Part shown: piece by piece, positions 28,511 to 38,482 of the stretch | How positions within the stretch are numbered: the stretch's first letter is position 1 | Layout of the letters: every line of letters starts with the position of its first letter | Origin: Roseimaritima sediminicola | Lineage (GTDB): Bacteria; Planctomycetota; Planctomycetia; Pirellulales; Pirellulaceae | DNA length: 63,923 nt | Direction of reading: 5' to 3' | Assembly (NCBI RefSeq): GCF_009618275.1 | Contig: NZ_WIAD01000033.1 | Location: forward strand, 1-63,923 | The notes under the pieces: model-generated | The model's database searches: none | Told to the model about the DNA's origin: nothing | The model's input: only the letters and a program-made list of their open reading frames with translations | Made by a program: the position numbers and the translations under genes

Positions 28511-30888
28511 TGGGACCGTACCTGGCGGTGATCGTCGATTCTTTCCGCGCGGCTTCCGCCTCGCGGGTGCTGTGGATCGCTTTGGCGGCCGTGATATTGT
28601 TTCTGATTGCGCTCGCCCCAGTGGGCTACCGCGAGAACGTGGTGACTCGCGTGTCGCCACGGGACATCGTCGATGCCCAGCGGCTTGCCCAGCGGCTGCG
28701 GACCGATCTCAAAAACCCCAGCGACAGGCCCTCGGCGCGGATCGCGGCGGCCCTACCTGAAACGATCCAACAACAGATCCGCCGCAGCGACCAGCCGCAG
28801 AGCGAAACGCGGCTGGACGAGCAGGCGTTTGCCGATGCTTTCAGCGAACTGCTGCAAAACGACGACGCCTGGTACGACGCCGAGGCCTGGCAGTCCACGA
28901 CTCGGCTGCGGGAACTGCGCCAGTTGGACGACCTGTCGGCGTCGCAGCTGAGCGAGGATCAGCGGCTGCGGCGGGCCCGCCTGCGACTGGAAGCGGGTCT
29001 CCGCGGCGCGATCCGTCCACGTCCCGAAAAAACCCTCTCGCTGACCTATGCGACGTTTTCCACGCCGGCCGAATGGCCTTTGTCGCAGTACCTGTTCCGG
29101 CAAACCCTGACCTCGCTGGTGCTGCCGCCGATCCTGAACGGTTTGCTGGGCATCATCGGCATCGTGCTAGGCATCCTGGTCACCGCGCCGATTCTGCCGG
29201 AGATGCTGCAGCCCGGTTCACTGCACCTGCTGCTCAGCAAGCCGGTTTCGCGTCCGCTGTTGTACCTGGCCAAATTCCTCGGTGGCTGTGCCTTCATGCT
29301 GATGTGTGTCGGGCCGCTGTTGGTCGGCGTGTGGCTGATCCTGGGTTGGCGTTTCGACCTCTGGCTGGGCAGATTGTTCTACTGCATCCCGGTGTACCTG
29401 CTGCTGTTCATGGTCTACTACAGCGTTTCCTGCCTGGCCGCGCTGCAGTGGAAATCACCCATCGTAGCCGCGTTGGTGGCGATGGGATTCTGGGTGGCCT
29501 GCGGAGCGATCGGGATCGCCAGTTCGTACATGGATGAATGGGTCAGTGAGCCGGCCCGGCTGACGGGTGTTACGCTGACGGGCGTTACGCTGACGGGCGT
29601 TTCGACCGGGTCCCTCGACGAGATTGACACAAGCGAAAGGGAGTCAGGCGAGCAGGTCGCGGCTGGCCAGCGGGTCGTGTTTGGCAACACCCGCGGGGGC
29701 GAGCTGCAGTACTGGGACCAGACAAACCGCCGCTGGCAAACGGTCGCCTTGGAGGACTATCCCGGCGAGGTCATCCTGGGTCCGGTCCCCATCGGGAACC
29801 AACAGTTTGCCGCAACACGCAAATCGCTCCGGCCCTTCGGTGTCAGCGGCGAAGGCGTGTTGGCGTTGGTCGATGCGGACGAGCAATTCGCCGTGCGACG
29901 CGGCGGCAAGCTGCCCGGCGGAGCCTCTCGGATCTTGTCGACCTCCGACGGGGCCGTGTTGGCGTTCGGTTCGGGCGGCGTGGCGGTCGCCACGGCAGAA
30001 CGGCTGCGCGAAGGTCCCGCGGCCGAGGTCAGCGGCGGCGGTCTGTTCGGCAGCCTGACCCGTCTGCTGAACTCCGGCACCAAAGACTTTCAAAGCGTCC
30101 TGCCCGGCGAAGTGTTTTTACAGGAACCGTTTCAGGTGGCCCTGTTGGCCTCCGATGACGTGATCCTCTACTCGGCCGGCACGCTGAAGCGGATCGATCG
30201 TCAGGCCGACTCGTTGCAGTGGGACCTGGTCGCCAGCGCGGAAGTCCAGGGCGATGTGTCGCGAGAAGCGGTCCTGGGCGCCAGCGCCACCACGGTGGCC
30301 GTCGTGCGCAAAGACGAACCCATTCAACTGTTTGACGCTGATACACTGGAAGCGATCGGCGAGCTGCAGCCGCCGGGCGACCGCACGATCGTGTCGCTCT
30401 CGGGCGACCCCCACAGCGACACGCTGGCCGTCCGTTTCAGCGATCGCAGTGGGGCGTTGTTAAAGACCGGTCCCACACCGCGGTTGGCGGACTTGCCCGA
30501 CAGCCTGTCCGGTGAATCGCTGGAGCTGCTTCGCTACGACCATCAGGGGCGGCTATTGGCGGTGTACGACCACGACAGCGTGCGACTGCTCGGCGACCTC
30601 GCCGGCCCGCCCGAGCTGGAGCTGGAGCCGCGTCTGTCGAGCTGGCGAATGATCAACGAGTACCTCGTCCAGCCGCTGCGGTACGTGATCCCGCAAACGG
30701 GCGAGCTGCGCGCCGAAACGGTTCGCGCGGCCCTCAGCGGCGAGGACACGCAGGAATTTGGTCAGGGCATGTTCGCCGAACAAGTCCGTCGACAACTGAA
30801 CGTCAAACGTCCGGTCTTCACCTGCCTGGGCTTTACCGCCGTCATGCTCCTGATCGGCGGAATCATCTTTACGCGGCAGGATTATTAG
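28510..30888 (+). CDS. ABC-2 permease with a large propeller-like insert
   Basis: A 792-aa membrane protein. One membrane segment near residues 17-37, a soluble region, then about five segments between residues 195 and 345 with LHLLLSKPVSRPLLYLAKF, typical of ABC-2 permeases with few-substrate exporters. Residues about 350-760 are soluble and made of short beta-like repeats with alternating hydrophobics (for example AVVRKDEPIQLFDADTLEAI), resembling a beta-propeller. The last membrane segment is at about 765-785. A 15-bp repeat (about 29559-29605) encodes three LTGVT copies just after the fifth segment. It pairs with the upstream ATPase. The substrate is unknown. Confidence 0.85.
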   Translation: MGPYLAVIVDSFRAASASRVLWIALAAVILFLIALAPVGYRENVVTRVSPRDIVDAQRLAQRLRTDLKNPSDRPSARIAAALPETIQQQIRRSDQPQSETRLDEQAFADAFSELLQNDDAWYDAEAWQSTTRLRELRQLDDLSASQLSEDQRLRRARLRLEAGLRGAIRPRPEKTLSLTYATFSTPAEWPLSQYLFRQTLTSLVLPPILNGLLGIIGIVLGILVTAPILPEMLQPGSLHLLLSKPVSRPLLYLAKFLGGCAFMLMCVGPLLVGVWLILGWRFDLWLGRLFYCIPVYLLLFMVYYSVSCLAALQWKSPIVAALVAMGFWVACGAIGIASSYMDEWVSEPARLTGVTLTGVTLTGVSTGSLDEIDTSERESGEQVAAGQRVVFGNTRGGELQYWDQTNRRWQTVALEDYPGEVILGPVPIGNQQFAATRKSLRPFGVSGEGVLALVDADEQFAVRRGGKLPGGASRILSTSDGAVLAFGSGGVAVATAERLREGPAAEVSGGGLFGSLTRLLNSGTKDFQSVLPGEVFLQEPFQVALLASDDVILYSAGTLKRIDRQADSLQWDLVASAEVQGDVSREAVLGASATTVAVVRKDEPIQLFDADTLEAIGELQPPGDRTIVSLSGDPHSDTLAVRFSDRSGALLKTGPTPRLADLPDSLSGESLELLRYDHQGRLLAVYDHDSVRLLGDLAGPPELELEPRLSSWRMINEYLVQPLRYVIPQTGELRAETVRAALSGEDTQEFGQGMFAEQVRRQLNVKRPVFTCLGFTAVMLLIGGIIFTRQDY

Positions 30889-32168
30889 CGTCCGCTGATC
30901 CGCAGCATCTGCTTGGGGGTTCGCAGCAGCAGGTCCTGTTCGATCGGGACCAGGCTGGAGACGGTAAAGGGGTCCTGGTCGGCCGCTTCGTTGGTCTGCA
31001 CCACCTCGTGGCTCTGCCGATCGATGACGAACGTGGTGCCGTCTTCCTGGGTGGCGTAGACGTAGCGGTCGGTCACAAGCGGCGAGGCGGTAAAGGAATG
31101 TCGCGAGCGGGGCAGTTCGGTCTGCCACAGGTCCTTGCCCGTTTTGGCATCCACACACACCAGAGCACTTTTGTCTCGCAGCACGAAGAACTTGCCCTCG
31201 TGCGCGGCCGGCGTGGGCACGTCGGCCCCCAGATCGTCGCGGAACCAAGCGATCGCGTCCTGACCCTTGCCAGCCAACAGGTCCGACGCTCGCACCGCGG
31301 TCAGGGTTTCACCACGAGCATAGGGGCAGAGGATGATGCCGTCGGTGGCAACCGGTGACGCGATCGAACGGAAGAATTGTTCGCCGGCGGGATTGAATCC
31401 GCCCAGCTTGCCCAGGGTCTGCCCGTCGTCGACGCTGTGCAGGGTCAGGTGATCCGCCCCCAAGACGGCGATTGTCTGCCGGCCATCGACCTCCAACAGC
31501 AGCGGGGTCGTGTAACTGTGTTCGGCTTCGACCGGTGCCCCCAGGTTTCGGGCCACCTTCCAAACCTCGTCGCCACTGTTCTTATCCAGGGCGGCCAGGT
31601 AACTGTTGTCGCTCTGCATCACCGCCACCACGATCGCCTTGTCGGTCGGGATGGGCGAGGTACCGAGGTTCCACCACAGGGTGTCTTCGCCATAGCGATC
31701 CTGCAGGTTGACGTGCCAGCGAACTTCGCCATCGGGACTCACCGACGCCAGATCGCCGCTGCGGTAGTAGGCGTACAACTGGCCCTGATCGATCACCACC
31801 GACGGGTTGCTGCCGCTGCCCTTGCGATGGTTCTTGCCGTGCTTGCTGACGCGTTCCTCGCCCAGCTGGCGGTCCCACAGCGGTTTCCCGTTGGCCGCGT
31901 CGTAGGCCAGCAGATGGTTGACGCCGTCGACGCCGGCGGTGATATAGATTTTGCCCTCGGCGTGGACGGGCGTACTGCCTCCCCGTCCGGGTGGATCGAT
32001 ACGCCACTCGAACCCGGCATCGGCCGACCACTGAACCGGAAACGGACCACCTGCGGCATAGCCATTTTGTTCACTGCCACGCCACTGCGGCCAACGTTCG
32101 GCCGCCGCGGCATCCACCGCGGCAACGGCAACCAATGCCAGGGAAGCAATCCAACCGAGCTTGTTCAT
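30885..32168 (-). CDS. Exported PQQ-type beta-propeller protein
   Basis: A 427-aa protein with a signal peptide (IASLALVAVAAVDAAAAE) followed by ERWPQWRGSEQNGYA, the usual start of planctomycete quinoprotein-like propellers. Repeats such as LLAYDAANGKPLWDRQLG, LAALDKNSGDEVWKVARN and LVCVDAKTGKDLWQTELP are PQQ-enzyme repeats. No catalytic residues or haem site are seen, so it may be a scaffold, like BamB, rather than a dehydrogenase. Its end overlaps the end of the plus-strand permease gene by 4 bp. Confidence 0.88.
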   Translation of the reverse strand: MNKLGWIASLALVAVAAVDAAAAERWPQWRGSEQNGYAAGGPFPVQWSADAGFEWRIDPPGRGGSTPVHAEGKIYITAGVDGVNHLLAYDAANGKPLWDRQLGEERVSKHGKNHRKGSGSNPSVVIDQGQLYAYYRSGDLASVSPDGEVRWHVNLQDRYGEDTLWWNLGTSPIPTDKAIVVAVMQSDNSYLAALDKNSGDEVWKVARNLGAPVEAEHSYTTPLLLEVDGRQTIAVLGADHLTLHSVDDGQTLGKLGGFNPAGEQFFRSIASPVATDGIILCPYARGETLTAVRASDLLAGKGQDAIAWFRDDLGADVPTPAAHEGKFFVLRDKSALVCVDAKTGKDLWQTELPRSRHSFTASPLVTDRYVYATQEDGTTFVIDRQSHEVVQTNEAADQDPFTVSSLVPIEQDLLLRTPKQMLRISGR

Positions 32169-32311
32169 TTCTGGATCCTACCAAAGGGTGAAAACACGAC
32201 GCACTGGGGCGACTCCATTACACTGAAGCGATAGATTTTAGTCTTTGTCGGCACGTTCGTGGGACGTGTCTCTCCGGCAAGCCCACCATCTTTTCGGCGT
32301 TTAAACACACT

Positions 32312-35170
32312 ATGCCTCTTCCTGCTCGCCTTCCGACATCCACGATTCACCGTCGTTCGCATCCTCGGGGGCTTCCGCATGCGATCACGGCCGCTGTGGG
32401 TTTGATGATCGCCATGACGACCGCCCCGCTGCTGCGGGCTCAATCGGTCGCCGCCGGCGACGATCCACGGTCGCTGGCCAGGGTCGGAGCGGACGAGCTG
32501 GGCGAGGGCGATTACGCCCGGCGTCAAAGTGCGATGCGTCGGCTGTGGAGCGAACGAGAGACGATGCGCGAAGCGGTCCAGCGCGCGGCTCGCCATTCCG
32601 ACCCGGAAGTCGCCTCGCGGGCCCGCTGGATCCTCCAACAATGGCAACAAGGCGTACTGCCGGACATACCGCCGGAGGTGCTCAAGCGGTTGGCCGACAG
32701 CGAAGGCATCGAGCGACTGCAGAGGCTGCTGGAAGCGGGTCAGTTTCACGCCGTGATCGTGGCGGCCGAACAAGCGGCAGCGACCGCCGAAGGTCCTTCC
32801 CTGCGAGACGACATCAGCGATCTACTGCAGCGACGGTTCGCGTTCTTTGTCCGCACCGCCGAGCAGACCAATCAGTTCGATGCGTTTTGCGATCTGCTGG
32901 ACGTGGCCACCGAATCGCCGGCGTTGGCCGTCGCGCGAGCCGAATTGTTGACGCGACTGGGTTTCGATCTCGCGGAGCGCGGCGAGCTGCCCGAATCGGC
33001 GCGGCGTTGGAGCGAAACGCAGCGGGCGCGGACGACGGTTCTGATCCGCGCCACCCGGGGTGACGTGCCGGCGGCCCTGGAAGCGGCTCGCCAAGCCGAC
33101 CAGGAAGACATGGTTCGCGCCTGCCTCCTGCTGCTGGGCGATTGGGAAGCATTGATTGGCGAGCCCCGGCGTCAGGCCGAGGCGGCTCCGCCGGGATCGC
33201 TGCTGGCCTACCGCAGTTGGTCGGACGTGCTGGTTGCCGCGGCCCGCGCCGGCCAGGACAGCCTGGCCGATCAAGCCGCAGAGCATCTGGCAGAACCCGC
33301 TCCCACCGAAGCGGTTTCCGCTGCCGACCGGCCCGCGCTGGAACTTCGCTGGCGCAGCCTCTTGATCCACGGCTACGTCGAACCCGCCCTGCGTCTGCTC
33401 CGCAGCCACGACCCGGCCGACGCCGCCGAAGTCCTCGGCTATCTGGGCCGCTTCGACGAAGCTTTCGAGGTGCTGGGAATTCGGCGAGAGTCTTTCGAAC
33501 AAGATCTGCGCAGTCTCGCCGCCGAGGTCCAGAAACAGGTCACCGCTGGCGAGCCCAAGGGCGAGGACGGCAGCGCTATCAGCCGCCAGCGTCGGTTGCC
33601 CGCGATGGATCGAGCCTTGATGGCGGCCAAGTTGTTGCTGCGCGTCGGCGAAGACCTCCGCGCCAAAGCTCTGCTCGAAGAGGTGGCCGGGTTCAGCGGC
33701 GGTGACGGGGACACCCGCACTCGCGACCAAGCCGTTGTGACGTTGTGGCAGATGGGACAGAGCGAAGAAGCGTTCGCCCTGGCCGTTCCGCCGGACAATG
33801 AGCATCTCAAGCCGATGCTGCTGTACGAACTGCTGCGTTGGATGACCGGCCGCGATGAACCGCAGGCCCGCGCCTTGGCATCGGTCTGGGAAGCTCTGCT
33901 GCAACTGCATCCCGAGATTTCCGTGGCGGAGCGTCTGCAGTGGATCGCTGAATTGCAACGCGGCGAGATCCCGTGGGATACCGACCGTGACGGCCGCTTC
34001 CGGCGACTGTTCGATCAACTGCAGAGCGGTAAACCCACGGTCCGTCGCTTCAACGGACGGCTGGTCGTCACCGGTCGCGGTTACGCCAGCGCCGAACTCG
34101 GCGATTTCTTCCTGCGCCTCGGGCAAACCGAACTCGCCCGACAAATCTACCAACAACGCTCCGCCGCAGGCGACTCCGCCGCCGACCTGCAGCTGGCCCG
34201 CTTGGAATTGTCCAGCGGCAGTGCGGCCGACGCCTACGAGATCTATCGCCGGGTCTGGCTGCGCCACAGCAGCGGACGGGGCGAGTCGCAAGAGAGCAAC
34301 GCCAGCGATGGCGATCTGCTGGTCGCGTTGAAAGCCATGATCGGCGAAATCATCGCTCTGGAACGAACCGGCGACCAAGCCGAAAGCGAGCGACAGCGGC
34401 GACTGCTCGGGCGGATGCTGTGCGGTTGCCCGGCGCCGGTGAAGAAAGAATTCTGCGACTACCTGGACGACATCGGCGAAGACGAACTGGCACGCGATAC
34501 GTTGGAGCGACTGTTACGCTTTAGCGCCTTCGGCGCCGACGAGGAAATCGACTTTGGCCGCGTCGCCATCGGCTACGGTTCGTTGCTGGAAGCGGATTCG
34601 CCGGCCGAAGCGGCCCGCTGGCAGGATCTGGCGCTCGCCGGCACACTGGAAACCATGGCGTACTACGCTCGCGGCTATCTGATCTTGCCTGCTCAGCACC
34701 TCGGACTGCGAGCCCGGGCGGCGGCCGCAAGAGGCGACGCCGCAGCGGTCGGCGAGTATGTCCGGCGCTCGCTGCGGCTGTACCCGATGAACATCAATAT
34801 GGCCGAAGACCTGTTTACGGAGCTGCGCGAAGCGGGCCTGGACCAGCAAGCCGACGAGGGACTGACGCAGATTTTCGCGGTCGGCCGCGCGCACCTCGCC
34901 CGGTTTCCGCAGGATGCCGAAGACGCCAACAACCTGGCTTGGACCGCGGCGATGTCCGGGCGCCGCTTGGACGAGGCGCTCGAACTGGCTCGCCGTGCCT
35001 GCTTCCTCCGGCCCGACAGCGTGTCCTACCGCGACACGTTGGCCGAAGTGCTGTACCAACGCGGCAACCGACGCGAAGCGTTGATCATCGAGCGTCACTG
35101 CCTGCTGGACGACCCCGACATGTGGCACCTGCACGAGCAGATCGAGAAATTCGAGGAGGGAGAAGAATGA
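32312..35170 (+). CDS. Exported TPR-like repeat protein
   Basis: A 952-aa protein with an N-terminal membrane/signal segment (AITAAVGLMIAMTTAPLLRA) and then almost entirely helical repeats, e.g. LARLELSSGSAADAYEIYRR and LAWTAAMSGRRLDEALELAR, matching TPR spacing. The 40 residues after the signal (ADELGEGDYARRQSAMRRLW) look like a planctomycete leader repeat. TPR proteins mediate protein contacts; the partner is unknown. It is divergent from the PQQ propeller gene (143 bp apart) and converges on the M20 peptidase gene. Confidence 0.8.
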   Translation: MPLPARLPTSTIHRRSHPRGLPHAITAAVGLMIAMTTAPLLRAQSVAAGDDPRSLARVGADELGEGDYARRQSAMRRLWSERETMREAVQRAARHSDPEVASRARWILQQWQQGVLPDIPPEVLKRLADSEGIERLQRLLEAGQFHAVIVAAEQAAATAEGPSLRDDISDLLQRRFAFFVRTAEQTNQFDAFCDLLDVATESPALAVARAELLTRLGFDLAERGELPESARRWSETQRARTTVLIRATRGDVPAALEAARQADQEDMVRACLLLLGDWEALIGEPRRQAEAAPPGSLLAYRSWSDVLVAAARAGQDSLADQAAEHLAEPAPTEAVSAADRPALELRWRSLLIHGYVEPALRLLRSHDPADAAEVLGYLGRFDEAFEVLGIRRESFEQDLRSLAAEVQKQVTAGEPKGEDGSAISRQRRLPAMDRALMAAKLLLRVGEDLRAKALLEEVAGFSGGDGDTRTRDQAVVTLWQMGQSEEAFALAVPPDNEHLKPMLLYELLRWMTGRDEPQARALASVWEALLQLHPEISVAERLQWIAELQRGEIPWDTDRDGRFRRLFDQLQSGKPTVRRFNGRLVVTGRGYASAELGDFFLRLGQTELARQIYQQRSAAGDSAADLQLARLELSSGSAADAYEIYRRVWLRHSSGRGESQESNASDGDLLVALKAMIGEIIALERTGDQAESERQRRLLGRMLCGCPAPVKKEFCDYLDDIGEDELARDTLERLLRFSAFGADEEIDFGRVAIGYGSLLEADSPAEAARWQDLALAGTLETMAYYARGYLILPAQHLGLRARAAAARGDAAAVGEYVRRSLRLYPMNINMAEDLFTELREAGLDQQADEGLTQIFAVGRAHLARFPQDAEDANNLAWTAAMSGRRLDEALELARRACFLRPDSVSYRDTLAEVLYQRGNRREALIIERHCLLDDPDMWHLHEQIEKFEEGEE

Positions 35171-35205
35171 TCTCAAATCTCCTGGTAGGAATAAAATCGT
35201 TTACC

Positions 35206-35261
35206 CCCCTCTCCCCCGAAGCCTGGCGAGCCCAAGCGAGTCAGGCTTCGGGGGAGAGGGG
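35206..35261. repeat. Perfect 20-bp-stem hairpin, family D
   Basis: The left arm (35206-35225, starting CCCCTCTCCCCCGAAG) and the right arm (35242-35261) are perfect reverse complements with a 16-nt loop. It lies between convergent genes and could serve both as a terminator. Confidence 0.85.
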
Positions 35262-35424
35262 TTGGGGGTGAGGGGGATGCAGAGTTGGAGCGCAAACGAT
35301 CCAGCGTAGTTTTTAGAGGCACTCTAGCAACACGGTCTCGTCGTTCCGCATATCGACGCCAGACGTGGCAATCCTATCCGATGCAACAAGCCAGGAAGTT
35401 GCGTCGGAGGCCCCTCACCCCCAA

Positions 35425-35525
35425 CCCCTCTCCCCGCCGGCCCGGGCAAGCTCCACTTGCCCGAGGCCGGCGGGGAGAGGGGAGTAAACGATTCTTCTTA
35501 TCCATAGATTCCGCCGGAGTCAGCA
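35425..35525. repeat. Long hairpin with conserved tail, family D
   Basis: Arms begin CCCCTCTCCCCGCCGGCC and CTTGCCCG, with one bulged base and a 5-nt loop; the stem spans 35425-35482. The tail 35504-35525 (ATAGATTCCGCC...) matches 101-122. No gene lies in 35171-35540; the rest of that stretch is unremarkable. Confidence 0.8.
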
Positions 35526-35540
35526 AATCTCAAATCGCCC

Positions 35541-36713
35541 TCACACACACTGATCCCGGATCAGCTTGGCGTACACCTCGACGCCCCGATCTAATTGTTG
35601 GCGACTGATCCATTCGTCGTCGGTGTGCGCCTGTTCGATATCGCCGGGCCCGATCACGACGCGTTTTTCCAGCTGGGTGAATTGGCCGCCGTCGGTGCCG
35701 TAGCAAACCGTTTCGGCGGCGGGCCGATCGGCCAGACGACACACGGTTTGAACACACTCACTGTCAGGATCCACCCACAACGGTTCACCGCCGGCCATCG
35801 GCTGGATCTCCAAACCGTGCTCCGCCGCACACCGGAGCACCGACTGAACCAGTCCGTCGCCGTCGATTCCCGGCATCGGCCGATAGAACAACCAGGCGTG
35901 ACTGCTGGCCGGCGTCACGTTGACGGCCGTCGCATGGTCGCTGATCCCAAAGTTCCAGCTGAGCGTCGGTGGGTCAAAGGCGTCGTGCTGCCACTGGCCG
36001 TCGTTCTCACTGGCGTCGTAACACCGTTTCAATTCCACCAACAGCGGCACCATGGCCAGGTTCGCGTTGACGCCCTGGCGAGTGCTGCTGTGGGCGGCGC
36101 GACCGCGGCTGGCGAAGCGATACCCGGCGATGCCTTTGTGAGCGTGTACGACTCGCATTTGCGTCGGTTCGCCGATGATCGCCAACGGTTGCTCCGCGAC
36201 CAACTGCTGATACAAGCGGGACTGGGCGACGACTTGTCGAGCTCCCTCGAAACCGACCTCTTCGTCGGCCGTACAGCAAATCGTCAGCGGACGCGTCTGT
36301 TCTCGAGCATCGATCTGGCTGGCGGCGGCCAACATACAAGCCAGCGACCCCTTCATGTCGCAACTGCCCCGGCCGTACAGACGCTGCTGGTCGGCGACCA
36401 AGGTAAACGCGGCGGCGGCACCGACGGCGCCGGCGGCCTGACCGGCGGGCCCGGTCCAGCGGGGCGCCGGGACCACGTCGGTGTGGGCAAAGTAGGCGAG
36501 TCCGGCCGAGCCCCGCGGACCGCGGCGAGCGATGACGTTCACTTTGGGGACGCCGGCGGGGTCGGTGTAGGGAACCGTCTCGATTTGAAACCCCAACGCA
36601 TCGAGCCGCTCGGCCACCCACTGGGATACCTCGCGGTTGCTGGTATTGCTGACCGAAGCAAAACGGACCAGGGGCGCTAACAGTTCAGCGGCATTCCAGG
36701 CGGTGGTGAGCAT
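35541..36713 (-). CDS. argE: M20 metallopeptidase, acetylornithine deacetylase-like
   Basis: A 390-aa M20 family amidohydrolase. Metal ligands: FAHTDVVP, YGRGSCDMKGSLA (bridging Asp), TADEEVGFEGA (Glu pair), IIGEPT and a late H in EQAHTDDEW. AHKGIAGYRFASRGRAAHSS marks the dimerisation lid. Best fit is acetylornithine deacetylase or succinyl-diaminopimelate desuccinylase. With argB, argF and an ArgD-like gene in the window, ArgE is favoured, but a linear path cannot be proven and other deacylases use the same fold. The stop of the upstream DnaJ-like gene (36714) abuts its start. Confidence 0.8.
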   Translation of the reverse strand: MLTTAWNAAELLAPLVRFASVSNTSNREVSQWVAERLDALGFQIETVPYTDPAGVPKVNVIARRGPRGSAGLAYFAHTDVVPAPRWTGPAGQAAGAVGAAAAFTLVADQQRLYGRGSCDMKGSLACMLAAASQIDAREQTRPLTICCTADEEVGFEGARQVVAQSRLYQQLVAEQPLAIIGEPTQMRVVHAHKGIAGYRFASRGRAAHSSTRQGVNANLAMVPLLVELKRCYDASENDGQWQHDAFDPPTLSWNFGISDHATAVNVTPASSHAWLFYRPMPGIDGDGLVQSVLRCAAEHGLEIQPMAGGEPLWVDPDSECVQTVCRLADRPAAETVCYGTDGGQFTQLEKRVVIGPGDIEQAHTDDEWISRQQLDRGVEVYAKLIRDQCV

Positions 36714-38378
36714 CTACGAGGCGGTGGGGAGGAGGCGTTGGAGCGTTTCGGCGATCCGCTGTGGATCGTTCTCGGCACTCGGCTCGGGCAGCTCTTCCAG
36801 CCACTGCAACGCTTCCGCGCGGTCGCCTGCTTGCGCCTGCGGTGCCAGGTACTGGAAGATCGCTTTGGCCGCGGCGACGCTTGGATCTTGAGTGTCCATC
36901 GTAAAGGAGCCCAGGCGATGCACCAAGATGAAGGGCATCTCGTCAAAGGGAAAAGTTTTGGAGCGGCCTTGAACCTGCAGCACCAATCGTTCGGGTGAGG
37001 CTTCGACGACCGCGACCTCGATGTCTTCGGTCAACGTAAACGTGTTGCCCGATGGCAGATCATTGATCGCTTTGACGATGCCGTGGTAATAGTAATCGGC
37101 CAGGTCAGCCACTTCGAACAGCGCGTCGGCCGCGGCGCGTTGCTCCTCATCTGCGGCGGCTTGCTGCGCCGCTTCGGCCGCCGCCTTCATCTGGTTCCAT
37201 TGCCGGGACTGGATCGCCTGCGTGGCCGCGACCAACGCCGCTTCACCGGCTTGCAGTTGTTCGGCCGTGGGTGCTGTGGGCGTTTCCATCATCGCGGCAT
37301 CGCCGTCGCCATCTGGGTCGGCCGCGTCGCTTTGCATGTTGTCGCCGTCCTGCATGCTGCCGTCCTGCATGCTGTTGCCTTGCGCGCCATCATTGGCGGG
37401 CAGGGCGGTGGGCAGCGGCATATTGACGTCGGCGGTCAACGGCGGCAACGAATCCAAGTCTCGGGGCCTGGTTTCCCGGCCCACGTTCCCCATCACCGGA
37501 TCGGCCGGCCGATTGGCCCGCGGACGACTTGCTGGCGGGTGCGGCCGAGCCGCTGGTTTCGCTGCGTTGCCCTGTGCCGCGGCAACCGCTCCGCCCGAGC
37601 CGCTGCGCTGCGCCAGTGTGTAGATGCCCATGCCGATCCCCACCAACATCCCCAGCATCAACAGCGCGAATGCGATCAACAGCAGCGGGCTGGAACGTCG
37701 CCGGCGCCGGCGTGGGCGAGCTGTGCCCGTGGACGGGTCGTCGGCCACGGTGAACGGCAAAGCATCGCTCGAGATGGCGGCCGACGGTTCCGCAGGCGGT
37801 TCCTCGGCGGGCAAAAGCTCTTCCGGCACAAACGCTGGCGGCGGCGTTTCGACACGCGGCGGAGCGATCTGTGGCGGAGCGGGTGGCGGGGGTTCGACCA
37901 GCGAAGATTCGATCTGAGGCGGAGCGGGCGGCGACGCGGCGGGCAGGGGTGGGGGCTGGTAGGGTTTCGAGCCGGCCGCCCGCGCGGCGGCGGCATCAAC
38001 GTCGAAGGGCGCGAACGGGTCCACCTCGGGCAATAGGCCGCGGAGCGGATCCACGGCCGCCTCGCCGCCGCGGGCAACCGCCGATTGATCGGCGCCGGAC
38101 CTACCGGCCGCTCGCCGCCGCAGTTTGGCGTCGTAGGCGGCTTTCGACTGGGGATCGATCAGTAGTTTGCGGGCCTTGCTGACGGCCGACGCCGCCTGCT
38201 TCCACACGGTCGCATCGGTCTCGGCCTGCTTGCTCTTCAGCTGCCGGACCGTGCCGTCGATGGCTTGCTGGATTCGCTCCGGATCGGATTCTCCGGCGGC
38301 CAGGCCAAACAATTCGTAGGCGTTTGGTTTGTCGTTCTCCGGGGCGATCCCCAGGACTTCCGCCAGCGATAAAGTCAT
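36714..38378 (-). CDS. DnaJ-like N-terminal membrane protein
   Basis: A 554-aa protein. Residues 1-85 (MTLSLAEVLGI..., then AYELFGLAAGESDPERIQQA and LIDPQSKAAYDAKLRRRA) resemble a degenerate J-like helical domain seen in planctomycete proteins; no HPD is present. A Pro-rich region (about 120-205) precedes one membrane segment (LLLIAFALLMLGMLVGIGMG). The C-terminal part (about 330-554) is helical and beta mixed (FTLTEDIEVAVVEASPERLV) and probably external. ATG 38378 was chosen over ATG 38393. No enzymatic motif. Function unknown. Confidence 0.7.
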   Translation of the reverse strand: MTLSLAEVLGIAPENDKPNAYELFGLAAGESDPERIQQAIDGTVRQLKSKQAETDATVWKQAASAVSKARKLLIDPQSKAAYDAKLRRRAAGRSGADQSAVARGGEAAVDPLRGLLPEVDPFAPFDVDAAAARAAGSKPYQPPPLPAASPPAPPQIESSLVEPPPPAPPQIAPPRVETPPPAFVPEELLPAEEPPAEPSAAISSDALPFTVADDPSTGTARPRRRRRRSSPLLLIAFALLMLGMLVGIGMGIYTLAQRSGSGGAVAAAQGNAAKPAARPHPPASRPRANRPADPVMGNVGRETRPRDLDSLPPLTADVNMPLPTALPANDGAQGNSMQDGSMQDGDNMQSDAADPDGDGDAAMMETPTAPTAEQLQAGEAALVAATQAIQSRQWNQMKAAAEAAQQAAADEEQRAAADALFEVADLADYYYHGIVKAINDLPSGNTFTLTEDIEVAVVEASPERLVLQVQGRSKTFPFDEMPFILVHRLGSFTMDTQDPSVAAAKAIFQYLAPQAQAGDRAEALQWLEELPEPSAENDPQRIAETLQRLLPTAS

Positions 38379-38482
38379 ACCCGAACCACGCAAAGGACTG
38401 CCGTAAAATGTTCCCGCGGCGTCGCGTCGGCGCCGCTGCTGCCATCATATCTGCTGGCCGCCCAAACGGCCAATTCCGCACG

